Source: an uncultured Opitutia bacterium (lineage in GTDB: Bacteria > Verrucomicrobiota > Verrucomicrobiae > Opitutales > UBA953). Taken from it: DNA of 7,141 nucleotides. The position numbers were made by a program, and so were the translations under genes. This document shows, piece by piece, positions 1 to 6,881 of the stretch. The stretch lies in the NCBI GenBank assembly GCA_903859115.1, contig CAIOLH010000157.1, positions 1-7,141 on the forward strand. Reading direction: 5' to 3'. The number at the start of each line of letters is the position of its first letter. Position 1 is the stretch's first letter. The notes beneath the pieces were generated by a model. That model was not told the DNA's origin. It saw only the letters and a program-made list of their open reading frames with translations, and made no database searches.

Positions 1-2020
1 CCTGCTCGCCGTTGAAATCAATCCAGTTATCTCCGATAAATTCTATCGGGAGCCTAATACGACCTTCGCCATTCACCCGAAGGAAGTTCTGAAAAAAGTA
101 GACTTGAATACTGCAAGCGTTGAAGCAGCCCAAAGCCAAATTGAGAACTGTCGTTTAGAAAACCCTGAAGCCATTTGGGTATTCGTGCTTAAAGGTAAAC
201 TGACTATAAAAGCCGCCCCTTTAGTCCTCGGTAGCAAAAACTTTTTAGAATTTGCTGAGGGATCGAGCATTGTAGCCGATGAAAAGGCGACCGCAGAAAG
301 TTTAGTTAAAATTGAGCAAAGTGAAAACTTAAACCTTTACTGCAAATCCAAAAAAGGAGGCATCTTAAAAGGAAACGGAAAAGTAGGTACGGGCATTATC
401 ATCAGCAAAAGTTCCCGCGTGAACATCGACCAGCTTCATTTTGAAAATCTGTCGGTGGGCGTTAAAATCCAAAATGAAGAAGCTACCCTTATCCACCAAG
501 CCACTAGCGTAACACGCTGCGAATTCCAGAAAATCGAAAACGCAGTAATCGCCAATAAAATCAATGGATTTGTGGCACTCGACAATTTGTTCAAAGATAT
601 TTCAGCCACGGGCCTTACGGTCAATTCACCTAACGCTACCTTAGCCGGTAATAGCTTTAATAACGTGCTTAAAGCCTTCCAGTTTGGTGCAGAAAACGCC
701 GCCTTTGTCCGTAATGAATTTATCAACTGCACGACTGCATTTGAGACCACGGCGGAAAGTAAATTAGCGTTCATTTCACAAAATAAAAATCAGGGGAATG
801 AGATCCTCGTGAAACTCGAAGGTGAAAAGCACACCCTCTTTGATAATACAGCAACAGGTAAAATCTCCACCGCGGCTACCTCTCCTGCCAATCATTTGAT
901 TTACAAAAATCCTAATCTTAAAATCAGTAATGAACATTCACTCATTGTCTTCAATCCGCCTACTTCGAAAAATCCACATAAAGACAGTAACATTCTTCCT
1001 GGCATGGGACGAGTTGATTTAGAGATTAAGAGTGATAAGAGTGCGGATACTAAAAAATGGCCCGACTTAAGTTCAGCACAGAAACAGGCTGATGAGGCAC
1101 GTGTACAGCACCCCCAAGACTTCATCGTGATCCACCTTAAGGGTAACTTTGCCGCACGCACGCCGGAAGGACTAAGTATGCCGACCAATAGCTGTGTCAT
1201 TCTCGACGGCACTATCATCGCAGATACCGATAGTCCCGTCAGTCCACCCTATGTTAAAGGTGAAAAACCCACTCAGTTGATTGAGTTCCCTAAAGAAGGT
1301 TATGGCGCAGTCTCGGGTGGCAAACTCGATGCCAACAATAAGACCTTTTACTGTATCCGTTCTTCATCAGGGAAATCCGATCACGGCATGATTGAAGATG
1401 TTACTATGTATAATGGTGCCCGCGATGGCCTTTACACAAAATACAGAAATAGCAAATCCAGGCTCATTGTGTCTAAGTGTAATTTTTCAAATAATCACGG
1501 GCGAGCACTTTGGCCACACGTCAGTGGACCTGTCTTCGCTGTCGAGAACTACCTCGAAACCAGCGGCAAAGACGGCATCGATCTCGACGCGGGTGCGAGG
1601 TATAACATCTGTATCTTCAATACTTCGGTTAAAAATAAACGTCACGGTATCTTTATCGAAGAAGCCTCCCACAATAACATCGTCTTTGGTAATGAGTTGA
1701 ACGGAAATCTTAATTCCGCGGTTCACGTCTGGAATGAAGAAGTTAAAGGCAATACTACCGATAATGCGATTGTCGCTAACGTCTGTAATGGAAATCGCCG
1801 TGGCCTGAGCTGCGGTGGAAGAGCTGCGGACAAATTATCGAGTTCTAATCTCTACTTCAATAACGAGTGCTCCCGTAATACCGATTTTGGTATCATCACA
1901 GGCAATAAAAACGGCCTCAATAATTACTTCAGCCAATGCTTTGTGAAAGATAACAAAGCGGGAGATATTCAAGTGAACGACACTGCTAAGCCTTACCTGC
2001 TTAACACACCTGCCCAATAA
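1..2020 (+). CDS. Tandem parallel beta-helix (pectate-lyase-fold) protein, 5' partial
   Basis: The frame is open from the left edge (first full codon at base 2) to the TAA at 2018-2020, giving 672 visible residues. The true start lies outside the window; the first in-frame start-like codon, TTG at 104, is probably internal because residues before it continue in the same frame. The protein appears to have two homologous halves. Visible residues ~36-92 and ~355-408 both read as an alpha-helical cap with spaced Ala residues, then V.LKG, a hydrophobic strand and an I.AD turn. Each is followed by short beta-strand repeats rich in Asn and Gly (N.F.N, GI.I), typical of right-handed parallel beta-helix proteins (pectate lyase superfamily, NosD-like repeats). 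The C-terminal repeats (~510-650) are the most regular. The fold points to a polysaccharide lyase, hydrolase, epimerase or surface-binding protein, but I cannot assign a catalytic residue or substrate. Any signal peptide would be upstream. It converges on a PEP-CTERM gene with a 4-bp gap. Confidence 0.85.
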   Translation, partial: LLAVEINPVISDKFYREPNTTFAIHPKEVLKKVDLNTASVEAAQSQIENCRLENPEAIWVFVLKGKLTIKAAPLVLGSKNFLEFAEGSSIVADEKATAESLVKIEQSENLNLYCKSKKGGILKGNGKVGTGIIISKSSRVNIDQLHFENLSVGVKIQNEEATLIHQATSVTRCEFQKIENAVIANKINGFVALDNLFKDISATGLTVNSPNATLAGNSFNNVLKAFQFGAENAAFVRNEFINCTTAFETTAESKLAFISQNKNQGNEILVKLEGEKHTLFDNTATGKISTAATSPANHLIYKNPNLKISNEHSLIVFNPPTSKNPHKDSNILPGMGRVDLEIKSDKSADTKKWPDLSSAQKQADEARVQHPQDFIVIHLKGNFAARTPEGLSMPTNSCVILDGTIIADTDSPVSPPYVKGEKPTQLIEFPKEGYGAVSGGKLDANNKTFYCIRSSSGKSDHGMIEDVTMYNGARDGLYTKYRNSKSRLIVSKCNFSNNHGRALWPHVSGPVFAVENYLETSGKDGIDLDAGARYNICIFNTSVKNKRHGIFIEEASHNNIVFGNELNGNLNSAVHVWNEEVKGNTTDNAIVANVCNGNRRGLSCGGRAADKLSSSNLYFNNECSRNTDFGIITGNKNGLNNYFSQCFVKDNKAGDIQVNDTAKPYLLNTPAQ

Positions 2021-2024
2021 GTAA

Positions 2025-2813
2025 TTAGCCGGATAGTGTCTGTTTTTTGCGTTTAGCATGTCGTCGGATCAGACATACAGCCAGTGTCGCTAGAGTTATG
2101 CCTAGCCCATAATAAGTGGGCTCGGGAATAACGGCTGGAATATAGTCGTAATATAATGACAAGCTTTCTGTTGTCGTTAGCTGCGAGTAGTCGCGTGTAG
2201 GACTACCTCCGTAACTACCCGTAGCTAAGAACTGCGTAACCGACGTAAAGGCAGGCGCAAAAGATATGCCCGTACCTTTATAAAAGGCTAAATCGTTGGT
2301 GGCGGATAAATTTAAAACTACGACGGGCGAGGTAAGAATATTGCGAGTAGGATCAAAGTTAAATGTCGCTGAAGTTCTGCGCGCAATCGTCTTGGGCAGG
2401 GTTTGATTGGTAACGGAGACACTTCCGGTTTTGGGAAGACTTCCGACATCAAAATTAGTCTTTAAACCATTGTTGGCCGTATTGTTTAAACTCGAAGCGG
2501 CATAAAAAAGTATACCAGTATTAAAAGCTGAGATGGTAGAACTACCCGATGCTCCTTGGTTAAAAGTAAAACTTCCACCCAGAGAAAATGAGTTAAGTTT
2601 GAGTGTGACTGCACGGAGAGTTCCCAGCCTAGTATCAAACTTTATAAATTTACTGTAGTTATAGGTGAGATAGATGGCGGAAGTGAATTCAACTGTCTGA
2701 ACTTGAGTCTGAATCGTAACGGCATGGGCATCGACCGGACGGCACAAAATACCCAATCCGGCCACGATCATTAATCTAACACTAGATTCTAGAGAAATCT
2801 TGCATGCAATCAT
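2025..2813 (-). CDS. PEP-CTERM sorting domain protein, choice-of-anchor E-like (copy A)
   Basis: This is a predicted exported protein of 262 residues from the ATG at 2813. An upstream TTG at 2840 would add nine residues and cannot be excluded; neither start has a Shine-Dalgarno sequence. Residues ~1-31 form a signal peptide: basic Lys5 and Arg13, a hydrophobic LMIVAGLGILC stretch, then an AHA-like cleavage site. The C terminus is a PEP-CTERM tail: PEP at ~230-232, a hydrophobic segment ~234-249, then a basic RRHAKRKK cluster. Such tails are recognised by exosortases, which cleave and anchor or release the protein at the surface. The middle has GTL..VTL, QG..GSSTI and Y.GTG.S.AP.F followed by GGSP..DYS. 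I read this as the choice-of-anchor E family, from memory of the motifs. The gene matches its upstream neighbour (2920-3672) closely enough to be a tandem paralogue. Its function beyond surface or extracellular location is unknown. Confidence 0.85.
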   Translation of the reverse strand: MIACKISLESSVRLMIVAGLGILCRPVDAHAVTIQTQVQTVEFTSAIYLTYNYSKFIKFDTRLGTLRAVTLKLNSFSLGGSFTFNQGASGSSTISAFNTGILFYAASSLNNTANNGLKTNFDVGSLPKTGSVSVTNQTLPKTIARRTSATFNFDPTRNILTSPVVVLNLSATNDLAFYKGTGISFAPAFTSVTQFLATGSYGGSPTRDYSQLTTTESLSLYYDYIPAVIPEPTYYGLGITLATLAVCLIRRHAKRKKQTLSG

Positions 2814-2873
2814 GCCCAAGTTTTTGGCAACATAACGCAAAGCCCCAATCGCTTAGATGCCTCAGACTTTTCT

Positions 2874-2907
2874 TAGGATTAATCTGATTTGCAGAAAATA
2901 ATCCCTA
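2874..2907 (-). terminator. Imperfect hairpin between the two PEP-CTERM genes
   Basis: GGATTA at 2876-2881 pairs with TAATCC at 2899-2904, and inside it TCTG (2883-2886) pairs with CAGA (2892-2895) around a five-base loop. The outer flanks extend the stem imperfectly. It lies just downstream of the 2920-3672 gene and upstream of the 2025-2813 gene, both read on the minus strand. There is no clear T-run after the stem on the minus strand, so it may be a weak terminator, an attenuator or an mRNA-stabilising hairpin that sets different levels of the two proteins. Confidence 0.35.
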
Positions 2908-2919
2908 GTGATTTACCGA

Positions 2920-3672
2920 CTAATTTTTATCTATGAGACAGACTGATGATGACCGTGATTTACGACGAAGGGCAACTGCGGCAAGTGCAAGAAAGCCAAC
3001 GAAAAGACCATAAGTAGAGGGTTCAGGTACAGCAGTGTAATCATAGGTCAGCGACACATTCGCTAATGAAGAAACTCCTGAGTAATCATAGGCCGGACTG
3101 CCTCCAATACTTCCGGCTAAGCCGACTTCTAAATTAAATATAAACTCGGGAGCATAACTCACACCGCTACCGCAATAATCTGCAATATCGAAGGCCTGTG
3201 TTAATGTAATTGTCAGAGGAAAAGATGGAGTCAGGAGGTACTGTCCATCACTCAGTGTAAAAACAGCAGAAGCATTTTCCTCAACGGAAAGGGGCAGTGA
3301 GAGATTTGATGTCGAGAAGATTTTAGGCGCAGAAACTAAGTCAGCAGATAAACCGTTATATAAAATACCGGACTGGGAATCGCCTTGGTAAACATAAAGC
3401 TTCGACTCGATACTATGAATCGTCGAACTACCCACTCCACCTTGGTCAAAAATTAAACTTCCAGTAACACTCACCGAATCTACACGTAAAGTCACCCGGT
3501 TGAGTGTACCCCAGGAGTTGTTGAAAGTTAAAAATGAAGGATAATTGAAATCTTGATTAGGAACCAAAGACAAGGCGGTGGCAGTTTGATTGATGGTCGT
3601 TGCCTGGGATGATATCGGCAGTACCGCGACGGCGCTAGCGATGAATAAAAAACGGGCGGAGAAGTGTCTCAT
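2920..3672 (-). CDS. PEP-CTERM sorting domain protein, choice-of-anchor E-like (copy B)
   Basis: This is a predicted exported protein of 250 residues from an ATG at 3672. Residues 1-24 are a signal peptide (MRHFSAR n-region, hydrophobic FLFIASAVAVLPI core, cleavage near SSQA). Residues 216-218 are PEP within a VPEPSTYG motif, followed by a hydrophobic segment (221-235) and RRKSR (236-240). This is a standard exosortase sorting tail, although ten further residues follow the basic cluster, which is longer than usual. The middle shares GTL.RVTL (55-62), DQGG.GSSTI (76-85) and Y.GSG.SYAP.F (166-177), plus GGSP.YDYS (190-198), with the next gene downstream on this strand, so the two look like a tandem duplication. 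An AT-rich leader without a Shine-Dalgarno sequence precedes it. It is divergent from the fucosidase gene and may share regulation with it. The ligand or role is unknown. Confidence 0.88.
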   Translation of the reverse strand: MRHFSARFLFIASAVAVLPISSQATTINQTATALSLVPNQDFNYPSFLTFNNSWGTLNRVTLRVDSVSVTGSLIFDQGGVGSSTIHSIESKLYVYQGDSQSGILYNGLSADLVSAPKIFSTSNLSLPLSVEENASAVFTLSDGQYLLTPSFPLTITLTQAFDIADYCGSGVSYAPEFIFNLEVGLAGSIGGSPAYDYSGVSSLANVSLTYDYTAVPEPSTYGLFVGFLALAAVALRRKSRSSSVCLIDKN

Positions 3673-3790
3673 CGGTGTTTTATATTTTCTTTATAATTAC
3701 ATATAATAAATAAATTGCAGGATTTATTTTAAGGAATTTTGAAATGATCCTGGGAAATCGGAAAAACTTACCGAAAATCGTGCCAATGAC

Positions 3791-3847
3791 GGCTTAGACC
3801 CGTGCCTACCCCATCCCCGAAGCCTGGGGTGCAACTAGACAACCCGT
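3791..3847. repeat. GC-rich patch with imperfect direct repeats and pseudoknot-like pairing
   Basis: TAGACCCGTG at 3795-3804 recurs as TAGACAACCCGTG at 3836-3847, with AA inserted. Between and around the copies, GGCTT (3791-3795) can pair with AAGCC (3820-3824), while ACCCC (3808-3812) can pair with GGGGT (3826-3830). The pairings interleave as in an H-type pseudoknot. TGC (3803-3805) with GCA (3831-3833) would lengthen the second stem across a two-base bulge. The base composition differs from both flanks. It could be a structured leader, a small RNA, a protein-binding site or a repeat remnant; the strand is undecided. Confidence 0.35.
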
Positions 3848-3940
3848 GAATAAGATTTCATCACATTGTCATCGTTCGTTTTCATAACCTCTCAAAACAA
3901 CCTCACGCAATATCGAGAAAAGTCCCATTTATATTAACTG

Positions 3941-3983
3941 AAATCAAATTAACTCATTTAAATCAAAGTGAGTGACAATCACT
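3941..3983 (+). promoter_or_regulatory. Candidate operator/promoter of the fucosidase gene
   Basis: Two exact copies of AAATCAAA start at 3941 and 3960, 19 bp apart, or nearly two helical turns. ACTCA (3952-3956) and TGAGT (3969-3973) form a spaced inverted repeat. AGTGA-CAA-TCACT (3971-3983) is a dyad with 5-bp arms. A -35-like GTGACA (3972-3977) overlaps the dyad, and a weak -10-like TAATTT (3994-3999) follows after 16 bp. A factor bound here would be well placed to control the fucosidase, whose ATG is at 4020. The regulator is not in the window. Short motifs in AT-rich DNA arise easily by chance. Confidence 0.35.
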
Positions 3984-4019
3984 GCATAGTAACTAATTTA
4001 AAAACATCCCCACTACCCC

Positions 4020-5765
4020 ATGAAAAAAGCATTCTGGATATTAATTCTTAGTTTAATTTTGAATCCTCAGTTAAAGGCAAAAACTGCAACTGGAGCCGAT
4101 GAAGGGGTCACGGTTGATATGAGTGGCACCAATTCTGTCGCTCCAGAAACACCCGCCGAGCGGGATGCACGTTTAGCTTGGTGGCGCGAAGCAAAGTTCG
4201 GCTTGTTTATCCACTGGGGCGTTTATGCCGTCCCTGCGGGCAAATACGGCGATCAAGACAACTACGGTGAATGGATCATGTGGAACACCAAGATGTCGAC
4301 CGCCGAATATCAGGCATACGCTAAGAAATTTAATCCGGTTAAATATAATCCTGATCAGTGGGTGAAAATTGCGAAAGACGCTGGCATGCGTTACATGGTA
4401 ATCACCTCTAAGCACCACGATGGTTTTGCACTTTTTCCATCCAAAGCAAGCAAGTGGAATGTCGTCGATGCTGCTGCTTACGGCAAAGATCTCTTAGGAC
4501 CACTCGTTAAAGCGGCGCACGATCAAGATTTGAAAATCGGTTTTTATTATTCGCATGCCCAAGATTGGAATAACCGTGGCGGTGCGATTAAAGCCTTTAA
4601 AGAAGGAGAAGGCTGGGACGATGCACAAAAAGGATCTTTTGATTCGTACCTCGAAAAAACTGCCGTACCGCAAATACGTGAAATTCTTACCAACTACCCG
4701 ATCGACATTCTTTGGTGGGATACGCCGATTCACATGTATAAGCCCAGAGCTGAGCCGATTGCTAAAATCTTAAAAGAAATTCGTCCTAATATCCTCACCA
4801 ACTTACGCCTTGGTGGTGGTTACGGCGACTACGCAACTCCTGAGCAGTTTGTGCCATCGACTGGATTAAAAGGCGACTGGGAAACCTGTATGACAATGAA
4901 CAAGCACTGGGGTTATAATGCCGTCGACCAGAATTGGAAATCATCCTCCGAACTCATTCAAAAATTAATCACCATCTGCGCTAAGGGTGGTAATTTCCTG
5001 CTCAACGTTGGGCCCACCGCCGAAGGAGAAATTCCGGCAGAAAGCGTCAAACGACTTAATGACGTCGGTCAGTGGCTCAAAGTGAATGGCGAATCTATTT
5101 ACGGAACTAAGGCTGGACCCTTCCCCTTCCTTACTTGGGGTGCAGCGACACGTAAAAATGAAATTATTTATTTGCACGTCTTTAATTGGCCAGCGAATGG
5201 TGAATTACGCCTACCACTCCATAGCAAAATTAAGAGCACGCGACTCATCGTTGATCCAAGCAAAGAACTCAAGACGACTCAAGATGCCGCCGGAACGATT
5301 ATTTATCTGCCCAAAGACGCGCCCGATAGCGTCGCTACCGTAATCAAACTTGAAGTCGCGGAAGAGCCTGTCGTTGAGCCTATCGCTTCGTTTAACAAAA
5401 AGTTGATTGCGACCAGCGAGTCGCCCAAAAATCCCGTAGCCGCAGCACAAGATGGTGATGCCGCACAATATTGGGAAGCTGGTGCGAATGATAAAAATGC
5501 TTATTTAGAATATGACTTAGGGAAACCTACACTCATCCACGCGCTCGCGGTCGACGAACCCGATCGCTGGCCACGCTACAAACAAGACATTCGAGTTGAA
5601 ATTGAGACCGATAAAGGCTGGACCCAGTTGTTAGCGGTACAAACCAATGGACACGGTCACCAAGTCAAATTCTCCGAAATAAAAGTTCAAAAAATCAGAC
5701 TCTATGTAAAACGGGAACTCGGACCAGCGGGTATTGCCGAATGGCAAATCTACTCACCCGAGTAA
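4020..5765 (+). CDS. Secreted GH29 alpha-L-fucosidase with C-terminal discoidin-like domain
   Basis: This 581-residue enzyme is predicted to remove terminal alpha-L-fucose from glycans by a retaining mechanism, outside the cytoplasm. Residues 1-20 form a signal peptide (MKK, then hydrophobic FWILILSLIL, cleavage near LKA). The GH29 catalytic barrel covers ~45-360, with FGLFIHWG (60-67), SKHHDGFALFP (130-140), the nucleophile motif LWWDTP with Asp234, and WETCMTMN..WGY (287-299). GGNFLLNVGPTAEGEIP (323-339) is the family's conserved closing motif. The acid/base residue is less certain: Glu275 in ATPE has about the spacing from the nucleophile seen in the Thermotoga enzyme, and Glu288 in WETC is the other candidate. 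A beta-sandwich follows (~365-448), then a ~120-residue F5/8 type C-like carbohydrate-binding domain (~455-580). Activity on sulfated substrates such as fucoidan cannot be read from sequence. The start has no Shine-Dalgarno sequence. The nearest neighbours are a divergent PEP-CTERM gene and a downstream reductase. Confidence 0.95.
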   Translation: MKKAFWILILSLILNPQLKAKTATGADEGVTVDMSGTNSVAPETPAERDARLAWWREAKFGLFIHWGVYAVPAGKYGDQDNYGEWIMWNTKMSTAEYQAYAKKFNPVKYNPDQWVKIAKDAGMRYMVITSKHHDGFALFPSKASKWNVVDAAAYGKDLLGPLVKAAHDQDLKIGFYYSHAQDWNNRGGAIKAFKEGEGWDDAQKGSFDSYLEKTAVPQIREILTNYPIDILWWDTPIHMYKPRAEPIAKILKEIRPNILTNLRLGGGYGDYATPEQFVPSTGLKGDWETCMTMNKHWGYNAVDQNWKSSSELIQKLITICAKGGNFLLNVGPTAEGEIPAESVKRLNDVGQWLKVNGESIYGTKAGPFPFLTWGAATRKNEIIYLHVFNWPANGELRLPLHSKIKSTRLIVDPSKELKTTQDAAGTIIYLPKDAPDSVATVIKLEVAEEPVVEPIASFNKKLIATSESPKNPVAAAQDGDAAQYWEAGANDKNAYLEYDLGKPTLIHALAVDEPDRWPRYKQDIRVEIETDKGWTQLLAVQTNGHGHQVKFSEIKVQKIRLYVKRELGPAGIAEWQIYSPE

Positions 5766-5798
5766 ACTCGCACCAAGACTTGAGATTTGTTCATAGTG

Positions 5799-5812
5799 CC
5801 GTAACGTTACGG
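5799..5812. promoter_or_regulatory. Perfect 14-bp palindrome upstream of the reductase gene
   Basis: CCGTAACGTTACGG is its own exact reverse complement and ends five bases before the reductase ATG at 5818. The central CG step flanked by symmetrical arms resembles operators of LacI/GalR-family repressors. A -35-like TTGAGA (5780-5785) lies 16 bp before TAACGT (5802-5807), so a bound repressor could cover a promoter -10 region. In RNA the palindrome could form at most a short hairpin with a tight loop. The regulator identity is inference. Confidence 0.5.
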
Positions 5813-5817
5813 TCATT

Positions 5818-6876
5818 ATGAACTCTTTCTCTATTAAAGCATTTGGCACCACCGCCGCTAAAAACTCTTTAGCGCCTTTAAATATCAACCGTCGCGAGGC
5901 GGGCCCCACCGATGTTGAAATAGAAATTTTGTACTGCGGGGTGTGTCACTCCGACATCCACCAAGCCCGCAGCGAATGGCCGGGTACCGTGTATCCCTGC
6001 GTTCCTGGACATGAAATCGTCGGACGGGTCACCAAAGTTGGAAACAAAGTTACCAAACTTAAAGTTGGAGATACCGGTGCCGTGGGTTGCATGGTGGATT
6101 CGTGCCGCACCTGCAGTCACTGCCAATCAGGACTCGAACAATATTGTACTAGCTTCCCTACGTTTACCTACAACGGCGCGGACAAACATTTAGGCGGGCA
6201 TACTTTTGGCGGCTATTCATCGCACATTGTGGTCGACGAAGCCTTTGCTTTAAAAGTGCCTGCCGGACTTGATTTAGCTGCGACCGCCCCACTCCTTTGT
6301 GCAGGCATCACAACCTATTCACCGCTTAAACATTGGAAGGTGTCGGCTGGTAAAAAAGTGGGAATTGTCGGTTTAGGCGGACTAGGACACATGGGCGTAA
6401 AATTTGCACGCGCCTTCGGTGCGCACGTGGTACTCTTCACCACCTCTCCAAACAAAGTAGCAGATGGATTACGATTAGGAGCTCACGAAGTAGTTTTATC
6501 AACTGATCCTGATGCGATGGCCAAACACGCTAATAGTTTTGATTTTATTTTAGACTGCGTTTCCGCGCTCCATGATATCAATGCCTACATGAATTTGATT
6601 AAACTTGATGGCACACTGACGCTAGTAGGAGTACCCGAGAAACCCTTATCTGTTTCCGCTTTCAGCTTAATCCTACCGCGTAAAAACCTCGCTGGATCAT
6701 GCATTGGAGGCATCGCTGAAACTCAAGAGATGCTCAACTTCTGTGCCGAAAACAAAATCGTTTCCGAGATTGAACTTATCCCTATTCAAAAAATTAATGA
6801 AGCTTGGGATCGTATGCTTAAACAAGACGTGAAGTACCGTTTCGTCATCGATATGGCTACCTTAGGGAGCAAATAA
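5818..6876 (+). CDS. yahK: Zinc-dependent alcohol dehydrogenase / NADPH aldehyde reductase, YahK type
   Basis: This 352-residue cytoplasmic medium-chain dehydrogenase is predicted to reduce a range of aldehydes to alcohols with NADPH. Catalytic zinc ligands are Cys43 (GVCHSD), His65 with Glu66 (PGHE) and Cys161 (LLCAGITTYSPL). The structural zinc site is Cys96, Cys99, Cys102 and Cys110 with the classical 3-3-8 spacing. The Rossmann motif GLGGLGHMG spans 185-193, and Ser210 in FTTSPNK, where NAD enzymes carry Asp, suggests NADP(H). Length, the RREPGP-like start (RREAGPTDV), RSEWPGTVYPCVPGHEIVGRV and the VKYRFVID ending match E. coli YahK and plant CAD-type enzymes closely. It lies 52 bp after the fucosidase on the same strand, so co-transcription is possible, but the 14-bp palindrome before its ATG suggests separate control. 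A link to lactaldehyde from fucose breakdown is speculative; the physiological substrate is unknown. Confidence 0.95.
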   Translation: MNSFSIKAFGTTAAKNSLAPLNINRREAGPTDVEIEILYCGVCHSDIHQARSEWPGTVYPCVPGHEIVGRVTKVGNKVTKLKVGDTGAVGCMVDSCRTCSHCQSGLEQYCTSFPTFTYNGADKHLGGHTFGGYSSHIVVDEAFALKVPAGLDLAATAPLLCAGITTYSPLKHWKVSAGKKVGIVGLGGLGHMGVKFARAFGAHVVLFTTSPNKVADGLRLGAHEVVLSTDPDAMAKHANSFDFILDCVSALHDINAYMNLIKLDGTLTLVGVPEKPLSVSAFSLILPRKNLAGSCIGGIAETQEMLNFCAENKIVSEIELIPIQKINEAWDRMLKQDVKYRFVIDMATLGSK

Positions 6877-6881
6877 TCTAC

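Larger units (their letters stand above)
3673..4019. other. 347-bp divergent intergenic region
   Basis: This region separates the minus-strand PEP-CTERM gene from the plus-strand fucosidase gene, and I see no convincing coding frame in it. It has three parts. Bases 3673-3780 are very AT-rich and are the likely promoter zone and leader of the PEP-CTERM gene. Bases 3781-3850 are a GC-richer patch with near-direct repeats and complementary segments (listed separately). Bases 3851-4019 are AT-rich again and hold repeated and dyad motifs just upstream of the fucosidase start (also listed separately). No tRNA or known riboswitch was recognised. Confidence 0.7.

Noticed and set aside
104..106. TTG as the start of the beta-helix gene
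   Set aside because: The same frame is open to the left edge with sensible residues, so the gene almost certainly starts upstream of the window.
436..774. Antisense reading frames within the beta-helix, fucosidase and reductase genes
   Set aside because: They overlap strongly supported genes, have no recognisable domains and are low-complexity shadows of the sense frame.
2043..2048. T-run after the beta-helix gene as an intrinsic terminator
   Set aside because: No stem of useful length precedes the T-run, and the bases are also coding sequence of the converging gene (its Lys-rich tail).
2741..2813. Lipobox (lipoprotein signal) in PEP-CTERM copy A, near GILC
   Set aside because: The residue before Cys is Leu, not Gly/Ala/Ser, and an ordinary signal peptide cleavage site (AHA) follows.
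2943..2949. CTGATGA, the hammerhead ribozyme core motif
   Set aside because: It lies in the 3' coding end of a PEP-CTERM gene, and I found no GAAA with the required flanking stems nearby.
3758..3774. TCGG/CCGA inverted repeat in the PEP-CTERM leader
   Set aside because: Four-base arms in a low-complexity region are expected by chance.
3791..3847. Twister ribozyme, suggested by the CCCCGAAGCC stretch
   Set aside because: The stem order and the remaining conserved bases of the twister consensus are not present.
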